Assembly (NCBI GenBank): GCA_963691655.1
Contig: OY829326.1
Span: 147,764,998-147,828,997, forward strand
DNA length: 64,000 bases
DNA from: Toxonevra muliebris
Lineage: Eukaryota > Arthropoda > Insecta > Diptera > Pallopteridae
Direction of reading: 5' to 3'
Both the position numbers and the translations under genes were made by a program. The notes beneath the pieces are model-generated. The model saw only the letters and a list, made by a program, of their open reading frames with translations. It did no database searches and was not told the origin of the DNA. Below are positions 46,661 to 57,420 of this stretch, in pieces (positions within the stretch are counted from its first letter, which is position 1; every line of letters starts with the position of its first letter).

Positions 46661-49060
46661 AGCTCATACATCGGTACACAGATCAGTTCAGTTGGCAATT
46701 AAGTGAACGCTAGAATTGAATGCTGAAATTTGTATAATAGATTTGAATGCTATAGCATTCATGCCATATTGTGATACCATGAAAATGAATGTTATAGCAT
46801 TCACGTCCTCGAACGTGTTAATTGATTAATTCAATATTCTTAAGTAAATTAAATTAAAGAATCTAAAGTCAGCCAGAGTGTGGAATCGTATATTGTATAG
46901 GACCATCTCGCAAGTTTTTATTTCACCATAAACAATACTTTTGTAGCAGTGATCTTGATAAGCTTGAAGACACCTAAATTTTGAAGTCGTTGATTTTGCA
47001 AGGCTAAGCTATTCATCTTCATAAGTTTTAGTTTTCTAAGATTATTACATTAGTTTAAATAAAGCTAAATGTGATTATCAGGGAGCGGATTTTGTGAGCT
47101 TACCTGAAAACTAAAAAAAAGATAAAAAATAAAATTGCGATAAAAAAGTCTTTAAAAACACCAAAAAATGCCAGATAAAACTGAAAAAGCCACAAAAAAA
47201 AATTGGGAGAAAACCCTAAAAAAGGCATTTATTATTTAGAAAAAAGGCATAAAAATTCAAAAAAGCAATAACCAGTAAAAAAAAAAAATTTAAAAAATGG
47301 CAGAGAAAGTGAAAAAGGAAAAATAAAATGTACCTATATATTTCGAACTAGGGGGGCTTGAAACAAATTATCGTTGCCTGAGTATTGATTCGGCGTATAG
47401 GTATAGGAATACTTATACACATACGCCAAATTAATTCTCAGGCGACGATATATCGATCATCATGTAGGAGAAAAAAGAAGAATTCCTCATAATCCACTCC
47501 CAGCTGATTACATATAAAATGGAACTATTCATATACGATTTGTATGCAGACAAATTGAACCCGATTAAAGGTGTATCCAAAGGGGAAAGGATTAAGAATT
47601 TTACAATCCCTTGAGACGTAGGTTCTTATTGAAAGAAAGAAGTATTGGTTCCTATTTCCCAAAACAGTTTGAAATTTGTACCACCATTTTAGAAATGTAA
47701 TCTGCAGTTATACTTAATTATTTCCATTAAACTTCACAATGAGTTGTGAGACATAATATTTATATTAATAAATATTTGCTAAATTTTATGTATTTATGTC
47801 TCTTCTAAATATTTATTGTCTCACTGTCTCTCTTTGCAGTTAAAAAAGTAAAAGCAGCAGCAGTAATTTGTTTATTTATTTTGTTTACTCCCTTTACGTT
47901 TTCATTCCTCTGCCTGACTACCGTCCTCTTTGCTTTCCCTGAGGGTTGGATAAGCTTAAGATAAATTTTGAAAGCAAAGTAGTAGTAGCAAAAAATGTAA
48001 AGTAAGCAAGCAAGCAACTCTAAAGAGAAGATACTAGTACTACTACTGCTACTTACTTATATTATGTACGTACTTTTTTTGTACTTTTTTTTCGCATCTT
48101 TTCTGATAACTAAATAAGTAGTTTTAAACAGCGCAAACGCTTAAGAAATGCTTTCAATATGTTTTTCTGTTATTCACTACTTTTTTGCCGTTTCGTTTAA
48201 CTTTTCTTATATACTTTTTTTTACTTTTATGCTTTTTCTTTTTTTTTTTTACCTCCCTGAACGATCGATGTACAAAATTAGACAGTAGCTCCCTACTGCT
48301 TAAAATTCTTTTTAGATTTTTTTTTTAATATCATTTCTTAATGTGTTGTTGTATTTTTACTAGCATATTATGTTTACACCCTCTTTTTTTGTGTACGCTT
48401 TTTTTTTTTGAGTGTATTTTTTTCCTTGCCATGTCGTGCTGTTGCTGCTGCTAAAAAACTTTATGGTTCAGATTGCGGCATATTATTATAACATTTTAAT
48501 GATGTTATTGTAAAATTTTGTCTGAAATTTTCATTAGACAACTTAATTATTGTTATTACAATGTCAAAAAGGTGTATGGAAAATGTAATAAAATAAGTTT
48601 ATGTCAGAGAGGGGGGGAAATTGAATACAGAAATTGAATATTGCCAAGATTTTGATTGAAATTTAATAATGTTAAAAATAAAATGAGATATTTTGTCATT
48701 TAACAATATTATTTGTGACAATATTTATGTCCCATTACTTATTTTTATATTATGAATTATTAAAAATATGCGTTTATTTCTGGTAGGTGCTTATTATTTT
48801 GTGAAAGTGAAAGTTAAATTGATTACACTGGCTTATTCCGAGATTCGGAATTATTTAAGAAGTACTTTTTATATGTAATGCCAGAATTTTGTAAAATCTA
48901 GATACAAAAATTTAAAAATACCGAAACCATCTATGAATAATTTTCGAGCACTTGCAACAGATTTATAATAAATTGGAATTATTATGGAACAGTTTTTAAG
49001 TTATTCTAATTCAAATTCCATTCTTTGAGAAATACATCTGCAAAATAAAATTCTTATCCC
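46661..49060. other. Non-coding block containing mini-element copy 3
   Basis: AT-rich. Small palindromes around AATGCTATAGCATT occur near 46735 and 46795. A-runs lie at 47100-47320 and T-runs at 48075-48420. No gene recognised; the frame at 47805-48017 (-) is compositional. Confidence 0.4.
47369..47450 (+). mobile_element. 82-bp palindromic mini-element, copy 3
   Basis: TA, TCGTTGCCTGAGTATTG to GGCGTAT, loop AGGTATAGGAATACTTATACAC, complementary arm ending GGCGACGA, TA. Exactly 82 bp with the flanking TA. The left arm has more substitutions than the right; the loop orientation is the same as in copies 1 and 2. Confidence 0.88.
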
Positions 49061-49458
49061 TTTTGGCACCGTAGAAAAACCAGAGGCGATAACGCAAAAC
49101 TAAATCCGGATTCATATTGTCCGACTCCCATTTCTTGTTACAATTTTTGATCAAAACAGACTTTTTGTGCCTCTAAAGATTTGAACTTTCATAGGTCACC
49201 GGTGACCCAGTGGCCCTCAATGGAAATTTTCGACAAACTTTTTCTGTATATTTTTATTGATATTTTTTTAAAGATAGACAAAAAACATAGTAATAATTTT
49301 TCACTTAACCCTTTCTGGACTGTAAGAAAACTAGAACCAATAGAAAAAACCGACTCTAGATTTGCATTCTTCGACCCCCATTTCATTGTAAAAAAGTTTC
49401 TAAAATGTTTCCCTTGAAGATTTAAGGGTCACCGGTGACCCATAGAAAAACTTGTATT

Positions 49459-49938
49459 TTTTTTGTTTTTTTTTTTTGTTGGAACAGCAAAAGAAGTATT
49501 CAAGAATACAACACTCAGACAAGTTTTACGTCTATTTTACTATATCCTATGTTCCTTTTTGCTATTCTTTAAATCTACCAGATTTATTAATAAATCTTAG
49601 CAGATTCTGCGGTGTTAAAGAGCTCAGGTGTTCGTCTCACCACACTCCAGTGCCAAATAGGCTTACTTTGATCTGGCAGAAAGCGGGGCAGACACTAAGA
49701 AAGTGATCTGGCGTCTCTTCACATTCTTCCTCCAAACCACAGGAAGCACAGAAGGCACTAGCTCCCAGGCTAACCATATGCAAATGTTTGGTCCAAGAGA
49801 AGTGACCTGTATATAATCCCATCAGCTGCCTACAGCTCTTTCTGTTAAGTGATAACAGAAAGTCTGAAAGGCGCTTCGAGATAACAGGTAACATGGTCTG
49901 AGTCTGTCTAAAGCCCCTCAGTTCCTTCCATTTACGAT
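49459..49938 (-). mobile_element. 5'-truncated LINE with poly(A) tail, copy 2
   Basis: A reverse-orientation copy of the LINE at 45722-46660, 480 bp, with the poly(A) tail seen as T-runs at 49459-49478. A 7-bp direct repeat TTGTATT (49452-49458, 49939-49945) is the likely target duplication. Sequence identity to copy 1 over the shared part is visibly high (mostly single-base differences), so both derive from a recent family. Confidence 0.87.
49562..49938 (-). pseudogene. LINE C-terminal domain (copy 2), one nonsense codon
   Basis: The minus frame from NRKWKELRGFRQTQTMLPVI through GLYTGHFSWTKHLH, CASCGLEEECEETPDHFLSV and CPAFCQIKV is open. One stop (TGA where copy 1 has GGA) follows FGTGVW. 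The frame then continues DEHLSSLTP to the normal C-terminus GRFKE at 49562-49564. It supplies the correct reading at the point where copy 1 is shifted. Confidence 0.87.
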
Positions 49939-50290
49939 TTGTATTACCAAAAAAATAAATTGGGAAATCATGTTTGAGTAAATAGTTTTTCACACAAAAT
50001 ATTAAAAGTTTTGGTGTATTTGAACTAATTTTGTAAAAATTGTGAGCGATTGAAAATTAACAACAAAAAAAAAAAAAAATACAATTTTTTCATTTTGATA
50101 CGCTACAGTACCATTACATAAAATATTTGGAAATTGAATATTATTAATCGAAAATAAAGAACTATCAATTCTCTTTTTAAAAACCCTAAATTTAAACAAA
50201 ATTATTGGATACTTTTAAAAAAATTACAAAAATTAATCTTATGACACCAGTGTCACCATGGTACCGAAAGGGTTATACAAAATTTGAATT

Positions 50291-52024
50291 ACTTCCCCTT
50301 TCCTCCAGGTAGTTTCTAGCACCAAATTGGGTTTGAAATCGCATTTTCTTATTGTTCTTGAACCTGAACCCGAGCCTGACCACATAATTTCATTGAATCA
50401 AGATCCAGCCGGAAGTATGAATTAATTTAGAAATAGCATTATGTATTAAAATAAATTCTACTTATTGAGAATAAAAGATAAAATTTAATTTCATTGCATT
50501 ATGAAAGGCAAACTTTGATGAGTGGATTACGAAATTCTTCCTTAAGCTAATTTGCAATGAGAGAAGTGTGTGTGTGTGTGTGTGTGTGTATGTGCAACAT
50601 TTAATGGCATGTTGCCTAAAAACCACATACGCACATAAAAAGAAATTAACAAGTTTATTTTTGCAAATAGATTTAAAATTAAATTAAATTAAAATAAAAT
50701 ATTGGCTATAACCAATAAATTAGTTAGTAAAATTTAATTGTTTATTATAAACGAAAGCAACGCAACGAACGAAAGTGACAAAGTTTAAATATAAAATTCA
50801 ATTAATTTAGTAGTAAAGTAAAATAACGACAAGCGCAGCGGAAAACAAAAGGAACAGCAGCAGCAGCAGTAATACTGGATATCCAACAAAATTTTAATCG
50901 AACTTTATGCCAAACCTACACACACACACACACATTGGCAATTAATTTCGTTTAAGGGAGAATGAAGTGAAGTGAGTATCAAAAAGTAGTAGCTGGTTTT
51001 GCTGCTAAAACTCTCATTTGATCAAACAAGTAACCAAAGCATTGCACAAAAAGCTTTTGCCACAGCAACAACAAAAACAACAACAATGGTTGAGGCGACA
51101 CTAATCTAATTGCTGGTGATGTTACCGCATCATCACAATGTGAACAGCAACAGGAGTAGCAGCAGCAGCAGCAGCAACATGCTGCTTGTCTGCTTGACTG
51201 CTCGGCAGCTATCTGACGCACATCGACGAATGTGCATTTGATGAAATGCTAAAATAAAGTAATTTACTATGTAATTGCATTAAAAGTAACCAAACACAAC
51301 CAATATTGACTAAATGACTAACTGACTGACTGACTGTTTCACTGACAGCTGGATAGATGAGAGGACAAACGTTGTAAAGTTGTATACTTTTGCAGAGTAG
51401 AGAGAGACTCGAACACAAAACTAACCAACAATGACTAAATGATGTATACCAGAATAACAAAATCAGAGTGTGTGTGTGTGTGTGTGTGTGTGGGAGTGTG
51501 TGTTGGTTGCTGTCACATGCAAATTCTCGGTTTTATACTTGAAAATATTGTTGCTTCATTGGCTACTTGCAACTTTCATATGCTGCAGCAAAGTAAATTT
51601 AATTTTGTTTGCTTGATAGAGCGGAAAATGCCTATACGTTGTATTTGTTTTTATTTATCATACTTAAATATATTAAAAGCAACTAAAACAAAAACTTTTT
51701 TTTTTTAATTTGTTTAAAATAAAATTTATATTTAATTAGATTTTCTAGCATTTATATAAATTCTACGTATTTTGTTGTAGTAGCGCAATTTGGTGTGGCA
51801 AGTGCTACTGCTGTTGCTGCTGCAGCTGCAGCTGCTGCTGGATACAATTAAATTTGTCCACATACTTATAGTTTTTAATTGTATTAAGTTACGTTTGCAC
51901 TGTAATTAACATGTAGTTTTTGTTTTGGGCGTAAAATAATCAAAAAGTTTAAAGTGGCTATGTTACCATGACAGTGAGAGTAAGTAGTAGTTGTTGTTGT
52001 TGTATTAGTTGTTTAACAAAGTTT
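50291..52024. other. Non-coding block with GT and CAG/CTG repeats
   Basis: GT tracts at 50570-50590 and 51468-51492, CAG tracts near 50858-50870 and 51155-51180, CTG tract at 51805-51840 and CA tract at 50920-50935. Frames across these are artefacts. No gene recognised. Confidence 0.5.
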
Positions 52025-52037
52025 AAATTTTTTATTA

Positions 52038-53094
52038 TTATTATTATTATTAGTATTAGAGGAGCCCAACCAGGCAGGCACTGCGACCTAAAAGATCTTT
52101 TGTGCCATTCCCCATTTTATGACAAAAGACGTTCGGCTGACCTAATAAAAGTCAAGACATCTTTCGTAGAAAAAGATTTCATGTGATCAGCCGTCAAAAA
52201 CGAATAATCATCTAATAATCTTCCTCTGAGCCGAGCCAAGGCCGGACACTCACACAGAATGTGAAGTGTCGTCTCGTCATCTTCCATACATAGACGACAC
52301 TCTGTCTCATTGGACAGACCCATCCTGCTTAGGTGATATCTGAGCCCATGGTGTCCAGACATGTAGCCCACCAATAGCCTAAGGTCAGGTTTGGAATAAG
52401 AAATGGGCTGATTTTGGGCAAGCGGAATGGTAAGAGCTTTTGCCTGTCTTAAACCCGGGATGGAGTTCCAATACTCTAGCCATTTTGCCTTAGACCACTC
52501 CTCAACGATAGATTTCGTTAAGGCCCAGCCGATTCCGCAAAACGGATAGGGGCCGAAGTGCTTGGTAGATGAACCTTGCCTAGCCAGTTCATCGGCGGCT
52601 TCATTACCAGCAATGTCACGGTGGCCGGGTACCCAACAAAGCGTAACTTTGTTACGGGTAGACAAGCGCTGGAGACTATCAAAACACTCTTTCACCAGTT
52701 TAGATGAAAAACTCCATGAAGAGAGTGCTAAGAGAGCCGCCTGGCTATCTGAGAAAATTACAATATTTGCGCCTTTAAGACCTTTATACAGGTTTATATT
52801 AGCGCAGGTCTCAATTGCGTATATTTCGGCTTGAAAGACACTGGGCCAAATACCCAGAGGGATTGAGATTCTAGTATTGGGTCCAGCAACTCCGGCACCA
52901 GAACCACAGTCCATTTTCGAGCCGTCTGTATACCAATTGAGAGCAAAGGGACCGAAATCGGGACATTGGCCATCCCATTCGGACCTGGAAGGAAGAATGA
53001 TGTTGAATTTCCTACCGAAACATAGATCCCTAACCATATAGTCCGATACAGTACATATGGGAGTGTTAGGGATTTCGCCAAGAATGCTCAGGTG
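52038..53094 (-). mobile_element. I-like LINE, 5'-truncated, well preserved, (TAA)n tail
   Basis: A perfect 13-bp duplication AAATTTTTTATTA (52025-52037, 53095-53107) flanks a 1057-bp insertion. On the minus strand it ends in a run of TAA triplets, the tail type of I-clade LINEs. One uninterrupted frame fills it from the truncation point to ~80 bp before the tail. Intact frame and exact duplication indicate the youngest LINE insertion in the window. Confidence 0.92.
52117..53094 (-). CDS. LINE ORF2 C-terminal part: RNase H plus cysteine domain, open frame
   Basis: About 325 codons without a stop, entered from the 5' truncation point (first ATG gives 306 residues from 53037). RNase H in order: WYTDGSKMDCGSGAGV (first Asp), SVFQAEIYAIETC (Glu), IVIFSDSQAALLAL (Asp), VTLCWVPGHRDIAGNEAADE (His and last Asp); all four acidic residues are present. 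Then LLVGYMSGHHGLRYHLSRMG, ETECRLCMEDDETTLHILCE and CPALARLRGRL, the CCHC-like module, and FSTKDVLTFIRSAERLLS at the C-terminus. RT and endonuclease are missing, so it is not an autonomous retrotransposon. Expression from this fragment is not indicated. Confidence 0.93.
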   Translation of the reverse strand, partial: HLSILGEIPNTPICTVSDYMVRDLCFGRKFNIILPSRSEWDGQCPDFGPFALNWYTDGSKMDCGSGAGVAGPNTRISIPLGIWPSVFQAEIYAIETCANINLYKGLKGANIVIFSDSQAALLALSSWSFSSKLVKECFDSLQRLSTRNKVTLCWVPGHRDIAGNEAADELARQGSSTKHFGPYPFCGIGWALTKSIVEEWSKAKWLEYWNSIPGLRQAKALTIPLAQNQPISYSKPDLRLLVGYMSGHHGLRYHLSRMGLSNETECRLCMEDDETTLHILCECPALARLRGRLLDDYSFLTADHMKSFSTKDVLTFIRSAERLLS

Positions 53095-53107
53095 AAATTT
53101 TTTATTA

Positions 53108-54337
53108 GAAAGTTTTAATTGATTTTGTAAATAGCATTTAAGTAGATATTTCTAGTTGTCATCGATATGGTTTGAAAATCTCCTCTTCTTAATTTCTTCT
53201 TGTTGATTTGGAAAACATTAGACCAACATTTCAGGATTTGATCCTATTTTGCATTTTAATCTTGATAGTCCGTCTTTAAATGCTAACAGGATTATCTTGG
53301 CAACGGCTGACTAGATGTTTCTATTTGACGGCCTTTTTGGCAAAGTCATCTGGTGGATGCATTAGTGTTTGCCGAATCTATTTCCTCAGATTTTAGATGA
53401 TTTTTTTTCCCAGAGTTAGAAAATAAAAGGAGAAAGAAACATTCTGAGTCGTAACATCAGCGTTTCACTCTAACCGAAATAAGAACATAAAATTTTAAGA
53501 ATTTTGTTTTTGTTATTCCATTTAAAATCATATTGCTTTGTAAAGATCTATATGCGAAGGCAATAGAAATTCAGTAGGGTAGAGTCAATTGGTGAAAGTG
53601 TTAGGTATGAGTTGTGCCCCTTTTACAGTTAGCTAGCCATATCGTCGCCTGAGAATCGATTTGGCGTATGTGCATAAGTATTCCTATGCTTATACGCCAA
53701 ATCAATTCTCAGGCGACGATATGTGCATTTTTTACCCTATTATTTTCATTCTATAATCACATTATAACAATGCAATACCCCAACAGCAATCCGCGAAAGT
53801 CTATCCCTTTCAAGTTTTTAATTCATATTGAAGGAAATACGAAAATAAATTAAACTAAACTCGGTACACTTCATTGAAACAACCTTTAGAAAAAACTGTT
53901 GTGAAAATTGTTAAAATGGGGAAAAATAATCAGTATTGATAGTATGTTTTTTTTTATTTTACGTTCGTGATGCCAACAGTTTTTTATACAAATTAACCGC
54001 AATTTTTCCTTGGCTTTCAGTGCTGCCAAATTTATTTTTAAGGGAGTTTTCGCTAACCAATAATGAGGAGTGCTAATCGAATCCGAACTTTTAGAATCAA
54101 GTTCAAAAGCAAAGCAACAATTTCGTAAGGAGAATATTATTTGCTGGAATTTTCGTTGGACAAGGTTTTTTTTATATCGGCAGTGTTCGAAGTTGGCACA
54201 TTTTGGCAGGAAATATCAATTGAGGGATTTTAAAGTATTTTTATAGTTTACAAAAAAAAAAAAAAAATGTTGCAATCATTCCCAAGGGAATTGATGGAAT
54301 TGCGTGGCATAACTAACTAGACCAACGTTTTTAGAGT
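53108..54337. other. Non-coding block containing mini-element copy 4
   Basis: AT-rich; T- and A-runs. Outside the mini-element I recognise nothing. Confidence 0.4.
53640..53721 (-). mobile_element. 82-bp palindromic mini-element, copy 4 (opposite orientation)
   Basis: TA, TCGTCGCCTGAGAATCG to GGCGTAT, loop GTGCATAAGTATTCCTATGCTT, complementary arm ending GGCGACGA, TA. The arms are as in the other copies, but the asymmetric loop is the reverse complement of theirs with two differences. So this is an independent insertion in the other orientation rather than a segmental duplicate. Confidence 0.9.
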
Positions 54338-54341
54338 TTAA

Positions 54342-55044
54342 GGGTACCCCCCCCCCCCCCCCCCATTCTCGGGGTCAAAAAATCGATTTTTTTTATTGTC
54401 TTGTTCGAAACCAAGAAAACTAAGCCTATGAAGAGTTTGAAGGGATTTTGTATGAACCAGGCATAGCTGATTGAAGGTGAGTTGGTTTTAAACACGAAAC
54501 ATTGCTTCACAAAACTTTAAACGCATTTTTCCCGAAACAGTGTTTTTACGATTGGCCGACTTTGTAACTCAAAAACTATTCAACTAATCGCTTTGAAATT
54601 TTGCAATGTTGTTTAATACATCAATAGCTATAACTTAGACTATTATCAAGAAGATTGATAAAGATTTTCTATAATTTTCAGCTCAGTTTTTAACCAAAAA
54701 GCATTGAATTTTCGAAAAAATACGTTCAAATGTCCGCCATTTTGTGAATTTTTGTCCGAAATGAATAATAATAGTCTATGTTATACAAAACATGTACTTT
54801 ATCCAATTCTGTTCGATTTTTTCCAGTGATTTGCACTCGTTCCCGCCATCAAAAAACACGCTTTTTTATTGACGACGAAAATGTTGCTAAAATGTTTGTA
54901 AAACAACAATGTAAGAATTTTTTCTTGTTTTTAAGGTTTCGCAGATATCCAAACTTCAAAAATTGATTTTTGTTTATTTACCAGCCCATTGAATATCGCG
55001 GAAATTCTAAATCGAGAATGGGGGGGGGGGGGAGGGGGGTACCT
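54342..55044. mobile_element. TTAA-flanked element with C/G-homopolymer TIRs, 703 bp
   Basis: TTAA at 54338-54341 and 55045-55048. The left end reads GGGTACC, an uninterrupted run of C (54347-54364, 18 C in all), then ATTCTCG. The reverse complement of the right reads AGGTACC, a C tract broken by one T, then ATTCTCGATTT. TTAA duplication suggests a piggyBac-type mechanism. The interior includes blocks also seen at 3700-3900; no transposase is evident. The frame at 54778-54966 is not recognisable. Confidence 0.75.
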
Positions 55045-55331
55045 TTAAAACAGTACATAACCTGGAGGTGAAAACCAGTACAAAAGCAGTACAAATATTA
55101 TGAAAGCACACACAAAAAATAAACCTCTTAAATAATATTAACAAAAATTGATGAATTTATTGATTAATAAAAAAAAAAGTTTTTCGTCTTTATTTATACC
55201 AAAATTAAATTGGTGCATGCTCTAAAAGGAGCATAAAAAAGCAAAATCTTGATCTCCCAATTATATTTTCAGATACTAAGTAGTTCCTTATATAAAGTGC
55301 TGAAATACTAATAACAACCATCACTCAGATC

Positions 55332-56191
55332 GCAGCTACACCTCGGTTTTTCAAGCTGAGATGTACGCAATTATTTATACAACACAGCTGATGTTGGATA
55401 GGAAATGGAATGGTAATTCTATTTTCATCTGCTCGGATAGCCAGGCGGCCATTAAAGTCTGTTCAGCTTACATAGTTGCCTCGAAAATCGTGGACGAAGC
55501 AATTATCAAGCTAAACAGACTTGCGAGAAGAAACTCAGTAACGCTAGTATGGGTACCTGGCCACGCTGGTATCTTGGGTAACCAGATGGTGGATATGCTA
55601 GCCAGAAAAGGATTAAAAATGATTTTCACTGATCCGCAACTCGCCATTGGATGCAGCCTTTCTTTCAGTAATCATGAAATGGAGATACGGTTGCGTCAAT
55701 TGCACTACGACTATTGGCGGAGACTGGATTCCTGTCGACAGTCGAAGTTGTTGATTGACTCTCCTAGAAAAGACAGATCTAAGTATCTGTTAAGTTGGCG
55801 TAGGTGTGACTTAAGACTCATTGTAGGACTTGTCACAGGTTTCGCCACAGCCAACGATTTGCTGTACTAAATCGGGTCCAAGGAATCGAGCCTATGGGAT
55901 GCGTGTCTCGAAGGTGATGAAACGGCAGAACATTTCATTTATGAATGCCCTGCTTTCTCTTGGATAAGATGTGCTACACTGGGTAAACATTTCTTGACTA
56001 AAGTGGACCTGGCCAACTTTGATCTGTCTGGGCTATGCAAATTTGCGAAAGCTTCTGGCAGATTCAAGACCATTGACCAAGCCTAACAAAGTTAGGAGAG
56101 TGTACCCTTTCGGGACAGAGTGCAATGGGCTCTCAAGCCTACGTGCTCTCCGCTTTACGTGACTTTACGTGGACTCTATCAATACAATACA
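55332..56191 (+). mobile_element. 5'-truncated LINE with (CAATA)-type tail
   Basis: The flanks ATCACTCAGATC (55320-55331) and ATCACTTAGATC (56192-56203) form a 12-bp duplication with one mismatch. The insertion has RNase H and C-terminal domain, a ~105-bp 3' UTR, and a tail ATCAATACAATACA. The flanking DNA itself is a repeat found again near 61640-61760. Confidence 0.87.
55334..56086 (+). pseudogene. LINE RNase H and C-terminal domain, single in-frame stop
   Basis: A continuous frame from the truncation point: SYTSVFQAEMYAII (catalytic Glu), SIFICSDSQAAIKV (Asp), VTLVWVPGHAGILGNQMVDM (His and Asp; the usual GNE is GNQ). Then LIVGLVTGFATAND, a TAA stop at 55868-55870, and in the same frame SLWDACLEGDETAEHFIYE, CPAFSWIRC and LCKFAKASGRFKTID to the stop at 56084-56086. 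Only the TAA interrupts it, so it is fairly young. The first catalytic Asp (TDGS) is lost by truncation. Confidence 0.9.
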
Positions 56192-56203
56192 ATCACTTAG
56201 ATC

Positions 56204-57420
56204 ACTGATGGGGAATCGTGGCGAATTCCGAAACGGCCGTCTGGTCTGCTTGTCTCTATATACATTGCTGTTACTTTGAAAAAAAAAAAATTGAATATTT
56301 CAGAAAGATTGTTTTTCGGTTTCACGACGCCAAAGTCTGTGTTAGTGTTATCTCCACAGAAACTAACAACTCTGTATTTAATTACAAAATTATCAGAAGT
56401 TGCTCTTTTTTCCGAAAACAAGTCCAGGACTGAAGCGCATTCTCAAACTGTGGTTTTCTACTATTTGTGTGGTAAGCCCACACAGCGTCACCTGCCGTTA
56501 AGTTATAGTCAGTTGTTGTAGGGAAATAAGTTGAAACACTTGCTGTCGAAGAAATAGCAGCTTCTGCTCCCTTATGCCTAATGGTATATGAAAGCATCGA
56601 TTTAAATTTTTGTAATGCATTTGACTTTCTGATTTGTTGCAATTGAAGATTTCCAACGTTCCTTTGGCATTGTAGAATGAAAAATATCAAAAATTTTTAG
56701 TTAAGTTGTAGAAGCAATGCACTTATTTTGACCGATATGGGTAATTTTTCTTTAGTTTTTTTAAAAAGTAGTACGAAAAATGAAAAACCTTACAAAGTAA
56801 TACATACTTAATAGTATATTTTATTGTATATATTAAGCCAGAAAACAGTAGCGTACTGCTGAAAACAATACGATTGGTCACATTAGGGATAACTCAAACT
56901 TCGAAATAGAAATTTCGGTCGAAGAACTATGGTTTTGGGTTTTGTTTCTTTCTTATTATATTTGAATTACTGTTTTGATTTCAGTTTTAGTTTCAGTTAT
57001 TGATGCAGTTTCAGTTTTAATTTTAGTTTCAATGCAAGTTTCAGTTTCGGTTTCAGTTGAGTGCCAGTTTCGGTTTCAGTTACAGTTTTGTTTCCTGTTT
57101 CACTTTCGGTTTCAGTTTTGGTTTCAGTTTTGGTTTTAGTTTTGGTATCAATTTCGGTTTCAGTTTAAGTTTCCATTGAAGTTTCAAATTCAGTTTCTGT
57201 TACAAACTTGGATTCAGTTTCGGTTTTTTATTTTTTAGTAGTTATGGTTTAGATTACATTTCAGACTCAGAAGAAGTGGTAGCAATAGTCGTTCTTTCGC
57301 AATCTAATTTATTAAGTTTACTATAAAACCAGATTTCTTGATAAAATCCAAAAGTCTTTGAGCTTTGTGAATCTATCTGATTACGTAGAGCTCAATAGTA
57401 TCACTGTGCTAGTCATAAAA
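56204..57420. other. Non-coding block including a short degenerate array
   Basis: 56204-56280 belongs to a dispersed repeat also present at about 61680-61750 (see repeat entry). The array at 56960-57235 is listed separately. Frames at 56197-56690 on both strands overlap each other and have no recognisable domain. Confidence 0.4.
56960..57235. repeat. Degenerate 6/12-bp array (TTTCAGTTTCGG units)
   Basis: Variants of GTTTCAGTTTTGGTTTCAG repeat in multiples of six bases for about 275 bp. It is similar in style to the array at 41190-42010 (GTTTTGGTCTGAA) but with a different core. Confidence 0.7.

Larger units (their letters stand above)
49060..50290. repeat. Palindrome-bearing repeat units, interrupted by a LINE
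   Basis: Two diverged units (about 49060-49206 and 49305-49442) share a CCCTTT.TGG start, a CGAC.CCCATTTC block and the ending GGGTCACCGGTGACCC or AGGTCACCGGTGACCC. The reverse complement of the right side (about 50240-50276) reads AACCCTTTCGGTACCATGG, then the palindrome TGACACtgGTGTCA. Together they look like an element or cluster with CCCTTT..GG.ACC ends in inverted arrangement. The LINE at 49459-49938 lies between. Confidence 0.5.

Noticed and set aside
46735..46800. AATGCTATAGCATT palindromes considered as regulatory operator-like sites
   Set aside because: Short, AT-rich and without associated gene; could arise by chance or old repeat decay.
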